This document shows positions 59,601-64,000 of a stretch of DNA of 64,000 nucleotides, piece after piece. Below the pieces are notes generated by a model, which was not told where the DNA came from, did no database searches, and was given only the letters and a program-made list of their open reading frames with translations. Position 1 is the stretch's first letter. Every line of letters begins with the position of its first letter. This DNA comes from Gordionus sp. m RMFG-2023 (taxonomy: Eukaryota; Nematomorpha; Gordioida; Chordodea; Parachordodidae). Location: NCBI RefSeq assembly GCF_954871325.1, contig NC_088775.1:59621561-59685560 (forward strand). The letters are read 5' to 3'. The translations under genes and the position numbers were made by a program.

Positions 59601-62600
59601 AAAACCGGATGTTTAGTACTCCTATAGTTTTTGTTTTGGCACGTCACCATTATTTGTTTATTTTGTTTTTTTCGTGAATAACTTTTTATTCTTAAATTCG
59701 GCTACAAAACTGATTAAAGCACTAACCTCTACTAACGAAGCACTAAAGAATGATATGAGTTTCATCGTTAGTGCTTTCATATTTTTCTAGCCGAAATTTG
59801 ACCTCTAAAAATTTCTTTAGCGTGTTACAATTTTTTCAAATGATGGTTAACAAAATAAATTACTGAATTTAAATATACTAATTAAGCACTAAATAATGGC
59901 GAAAACAGGATGTATTGTATTATTATAGTTTTTGTTTTGGCACGTCGCCATTATTTGTTTATTTTATTTTGTTTTTGCTAATAACTTTTTATTCTTAAAT
60001 TCGGCTACAAACTGATTGAAGCACTAACCTCTACTAACGAAGCACTAAAGAATGATATAAGTTTCATCGTTAGGGCTTCCAAAAGTTCGGCCAACTTCAC
60101 GCCTAAATCGTTACGTCATAGTTTTTATTTAACTTATAACTTTTTTTTTATAATGCGGTTAAGTAAATTAATAACGGAATTTAAATACACTAATTAAGCA
60201 CTAAATAATGACGAAAATCGGATGTTTAGTACTCCTATAGTTTTTGTTTTGGCACGTCACCATTATTTGTTTATTTTTGTTTTTTTTGCTAATAACTTTT
60301 TATTCTTAAATTCGGTTACAAAACTAATTAAATCACTAACCTCTACTAACGAAGCACTAAAAAATGATATAAGTTTCATCGTTAGTGCTTTCATAATTTT
60401 CTAGCCGAAATTTGACCTCTAAAAATTTCTTTAGCATTTTACAATTTTTTCATTTGACGGTTAACAAAATTAATAACGGAATTTAAATACACTAATTAAG
60501 CACTAAATAATGGCGAAAACCGGATGTTTAGTACTCCTATAGTTTTTGTTTTAGCACGTCACCATTATTTGTTTATTTTGTTTTTTTCGTGAATAACTTT
60601 TTATTCTTAAATTCGGCTACAAAACTGATTAAAGCACTAACCTCTACTAACGAAGCACTAAAGAATGATATGAGTTTCATCGTTAGTGCTTTCATATTTT
60701 TCTAGCCGAAATTTGACCTCTAAAAATTTCTTTAGCGTGTTACAATTTTTTCAAATGATGGTTAACAAAATAAATTACTGAATTTAAATATACTAATTAA
60801 GCACTAAATAATGGCGAAAACAGGATGTATTGTATTATTATAGTTTTTGTTTTGGCACGTCGCCATTATTTGTTTATTTTATTTTGTTTTTGCTAATAAC
60901 TTTTTATTCTTAAATTCGGCTACAAACTGATTGAAGCACTAACCTCTACTAACGAAGCACTAAAGAATGATATAAGTTTCATCGTTAGGGCTTCCAAAAG
61001 TTCGGCCAACTTCACGCCTAAATCGTTACGTCATAGTTTTTATTTAACTTATAACTTTTTTTTTATAATGCGGTTAAGTAAATTAATAACGGAATTTAAA
61101 TACACTAATTAAGCACTAAATAATGGCGAAAACCGGATGTTTAGTACTCTTATAGTTTTTGTTTTGGCACGTCACCATTATTTGTTAATTTTTGTTTTTT
61201 TCGTGAATAACTTTTTATTCTTAAATTCGGCTACAAATCTAATTAATTCACTAACCTCTACTAACGAAGCACTAAAAAATCATATAAGTCTCATCGTTAG
61301 TGCTTTCATAATTTTCTAGCCGAAATTTGACCTCTAAAAATTTCTTTAGCATTTTACAATTTTTTTATTTGACGGTTAACAAAATTAATAACGGAATTTA
61401 AATACACTAATTAAGCACTAAATAATGGCGAAAACCGGATGTTTAGTACTCCTATAGTTTTTGATTTGGCATGTCGCCATTATTTGTTTATTTTTGTTTT
61501 TTTCGTGAATAACTTTTTATTCTTAAATTCGGCTACAAAACTGATTAAAGCACTAACCTCTACTAACGAAGCACTAAACAATGATATAAGTTTCATCGTT
61601 AGGGCTTCCAAAAGTTCGGCCAACTTCACGCCTAAATCGTTACGTCATAGTTTTTATTTAACTTATAACTTTTTTCATAATGACGGTTAAGTAAATTAAT
61701 AACGGAATTTAAATACACTAATTAAGCACTAAATAATGACGAAAATCGGATGTTTAGTACTCCTATAGTTTTTGTTTTGGCACGTCACCATTATTTGTTT
61801 ATTTTTGTTTTTTTTGCTAATAACTTTTTATTCTTAAATTCGGTTACAAAACTAATTAAATCACTAACCTCTACTAACGAAGCACTAAAAAATGATATAA
61901 GTTTCATCGTTAGTGCTTTCATAATTTTCTAGCCGAAATTTGACCTCTAAAAATTTCTTTAGCATTTTACAATTTTTTCATTTGACGGTTAACAAAATTA
62001 ATAACGGAATTTAAATACACTAATTAAGCACTAAATAATGGCGAAAACCGGATGTTTAGTACTCCTATAGTTTTTGTTTTGGCACGTCACCATTATTTGT
62101 TTATTTTGTTTTTTTCGTGAATAACTTTTTATTCTTAAATTCGGCTACAAAACTGATTAAAGCACTAACCTCTACTAACGAAGCACTAAAGAATGATATG
62201 AGTTTCATCGTTAGTGCTTTCATATTTTTCTAGCCGAAATTTGACCTCTAAAAATTTCTTTAGCGTGTTACAATTTTTTCAAATGATGGTTAACAAAATA
62301 AATTACTGAATTTAAATATACTAATTAAGCACTAAATAATGGCGAAAACAGGATGTATTGTATTATTATAGTTTTTGTTTTGGCACGTCGCCATTATTTG
62401 TTTATTTTATTTTGTTTTTGCTAATAACTTTTTATTCTTAAATTCGGCTACAAACTGATTGAAGCACTAACCTCTACTAACGAAGCACTAAAGAATGATA
62501 TAAGTTTCATCGTTAGGGCTTCCAAAAGTTCGGCCAACTTCACGCCTAAATCGTTACGTCATAGTTTTTATTTAACTTATAACTTTTTTTTATAATGCGG

Positions 62601-64000
62601 TTAAGTAAATTAATAACGGAATTTAAATACACTAATTAAGCACTAAATAATGGCGAAAACCGGATGTTTAGTACTCCTATAGTTTTTGTTTTGGCACGTC
62701 ACCATTATTTGTTAATTTTTGTTTTTTTCGTGAATAACTTTTTATTCTTAAATTCGGCTACAAATCTAATTAATTCACTAACCTCTACTAACGAAGCACT
62801 AAAAAATGATATAAGTTTCATCGTTAGTGCTTTCATAATTTTCTAGCCGAAATTTGACCTCTAAAAATTTCTTTAGCATTTTACAATTTTTTTATTTGAC
62901 GGTTAACAAAATTAATAACGGAATTTAAATACACTAATTAAGCACTAAATAATGGCGAAAACCGGATGTTTAGTACTCCTATATATTTTTGTTTTGGCAC
63001 GTCGCCATTATTTGTTTATTTTTGTTTTTTTCGTGAATAACTTTTTATTCTTAAATTCGGCTACAAAACTGATTAAAGCACTAACCTCTACTAACGAAGC
63101 ACTAAACAATGATATAAGTTTCATCGTTAGGGCTTCCAAAATGTTCTGGCCGAAACTTCACGCCTAAATCGTTACGTCATAGTTTTTATTTAACTTATAA
63201 CTTTTTTCATAATGACGGTTAAGTAAATTAATAACGGAATTTAAATACACTAATTAAGCACTAAATAATGACGAAAATCGGATGTTTAGTACTCCTATAG
63301 TTTTTGTTTTGGCACGTCACCATTATTTGTTTATTTTTGTTTTTTTTGCTAATAACTTTTTATTCTTAAATTCGGTTACAAAACTAATTAAATCACTAAC
63401 CTCTACTAACGAAGCACTAAAGAATGATATAAGTTTCATCGTTAGTGCTTTCATAATTTTCTAGCCGAAATTTGACCTCTAAAAATTTCTTTAGCATTTT
63501 ACAATTTTTTCATTTGACGGTTAACAAAATTAATAACGGAATTTAAATACACTAATTAAGCACTAAATAATGGCGAAAACCGGATGTTTAGTACTCCTAT
63601 AGTTTTTGTTTTGGCACGTCACCATTATTTGTTTATTTTGTTTTTTTCGTGAATAACTTTTTATTCTTAAATTCGGCTACAAAACTGATTAAAGCACTAA
63701 CCTCTACTAACGAAGCACTAAAGAATGATATGAGTTTCATCGTTAGGGCTTCCAAAAGTTCGGCCAACTTCACGCCTAAATCGTTGACGTCATAGTTTTT
63801 ATTTAACTTATAACTTTTTTTATAATGCGGTTAAGTAAATTAATAACGGAATTTAAATACACTAATTAAGCACTAAATAATGGCGAAAACCGGATGTTTA
63901 GTACTCTTATAGTTTTTGTTTTGGCACGTCACCATTATTTGTTAATTTTTGTTTTTTTCGTGAATAACTTTTTATTCTTAAATTCGGCTACAAATCTAAT
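47636..64000 (+). repeat. Pentamer higher-order repeat (about 1527 bp), order A-B-A-A-B
   Basis: Monomers of 302, 310, 302, 302 and 311 bp make a 1527-bp unit, seen whole from 51362, 52889, 54415, 57169 and 61137. Irregular copies: about 49160-51361 (a scrambled, partly duplicated unit), 55942-57168 (four monomers, first and second fused), 60222-61136 (three monomers) and 62664-63887 (four monomers, the last with a switched second half). Copies differ by single bases only, so this is the youngest, most homogenised part in view. Confidence 0.9.

Larger units (their letters stand above)
32290..64000 (+). repeat. Large satellite array, monomer of about 300 bp
   Basis: About 105 head-to-tail monomers of roughly 290-315 bp run to the end of the window. 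All share a half with AGCACTAAATAATGGCGAAA, CCGGATGTTTAGTACTCCTA, TTTTGTTTTGGCACGTC, AATAACTTTTTATTCTTAAA, TTCGGCTACAAAACTGATTA and AACCTCTACTAACGAAGC. After TTTCATCGTTAG the second half is either type A (TGCTTTCATAATTTTCTAGC, then GAAATTTGACCTCTAAAAAT) or type B (GGCTTCCAAAAGTTCGGCCA, then ACTTCACGCCTAAATCGTTA). Recurrent 60-84 codon frames beginning MFSTPIVFVLAR are consequences of the repetition. The array runs off the right edge, so its true length is unknown. Confidence 0.96.

Noticed and set aside
32721-63464. Dozens of similar 60-84 aa frames beginning MFSTPIVFVLAR, hydrophobic, like a gene family of small membrane peptides
   Set aside because: They fall at the same place in each satellite monomer and are absent or broken in many monomers; homogenisation of a 300-bp repeat explains their similarity without selection on protein.
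32290-64000. Regular direct repeats as a CRISPR-like array
   Set aside because: Units are about 300 bp with no short repeat/unique spacer pattern, in a eukaryotic satellite context.

Overview
This is a nuclear window from an AT-rich invertebrate genome, most likely an arthropod. The evidence is short spliced exons with gt/ag junctions, several hAT DNA transposons, a LINE, a Ty3/Gypsy LTR element and long satellite arrays. I see no prokaryotic signals, and the species cannot be fixed from the sequence.

The left edge (1-3000) holds the only host gene I can support: the 3' exons of a gene resembling MADD/Rab3-GEF, whose exon phases agree across five exons. A further exon-like block at 2816-2953 could be an alternative last exon. 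A small hAT-type MITE lies in one of the introns.

From about 4.4 to 18.6 kb the window is transposon and repeat territory. It contains a CACCGGAGTAT minisatellite, a possible tRNA-derived fragment, a pair of 150-bp direct repeats, 48-bp and 115-bp tandem repeats, a 2.2-kb hAT with an exact 8-bp target duplication (8118-10296), a 223-bp palindromic MITE, and a 6.2-kb second hAT (12434-18588) carrying a LINE nested in its first intron.

From 18.8 to 25.5 kb are two large fold-back structures. The first (about 18770-22535) has long inverted arms carrying a 146-bp tandem repeat, and contains a solo LTR and a retroelement fragment. The second (23862-25528) is an almost perfect palindrome with arms of about 775 bp around a 118-bp loop. 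The flanks of this palindrome are the same 300-bp satellite in opposite orientations, so the satellite forms inverted arms around it.

A 6.7-kb Ty3/Gypsy-type LTR retrotransposon (25547-32284, minus strand, 5-bp target duplication) sits in the first satellite monomer to the right of the palindrome. From 32290 to the end of the window there are about 31.7 kb of uninterrupted satellite. Its roughly 300-bp monomers share one half and carry one of two alternative other halves. They are organised into successive higher-order repeats of about 1179, 2394 and 1527 bp. The many 60-84 aa open frames there are by-products of this repetition. The window therefore reads as a passage from the end of a gene into satellite-rich, heterochromatin-like DNA.
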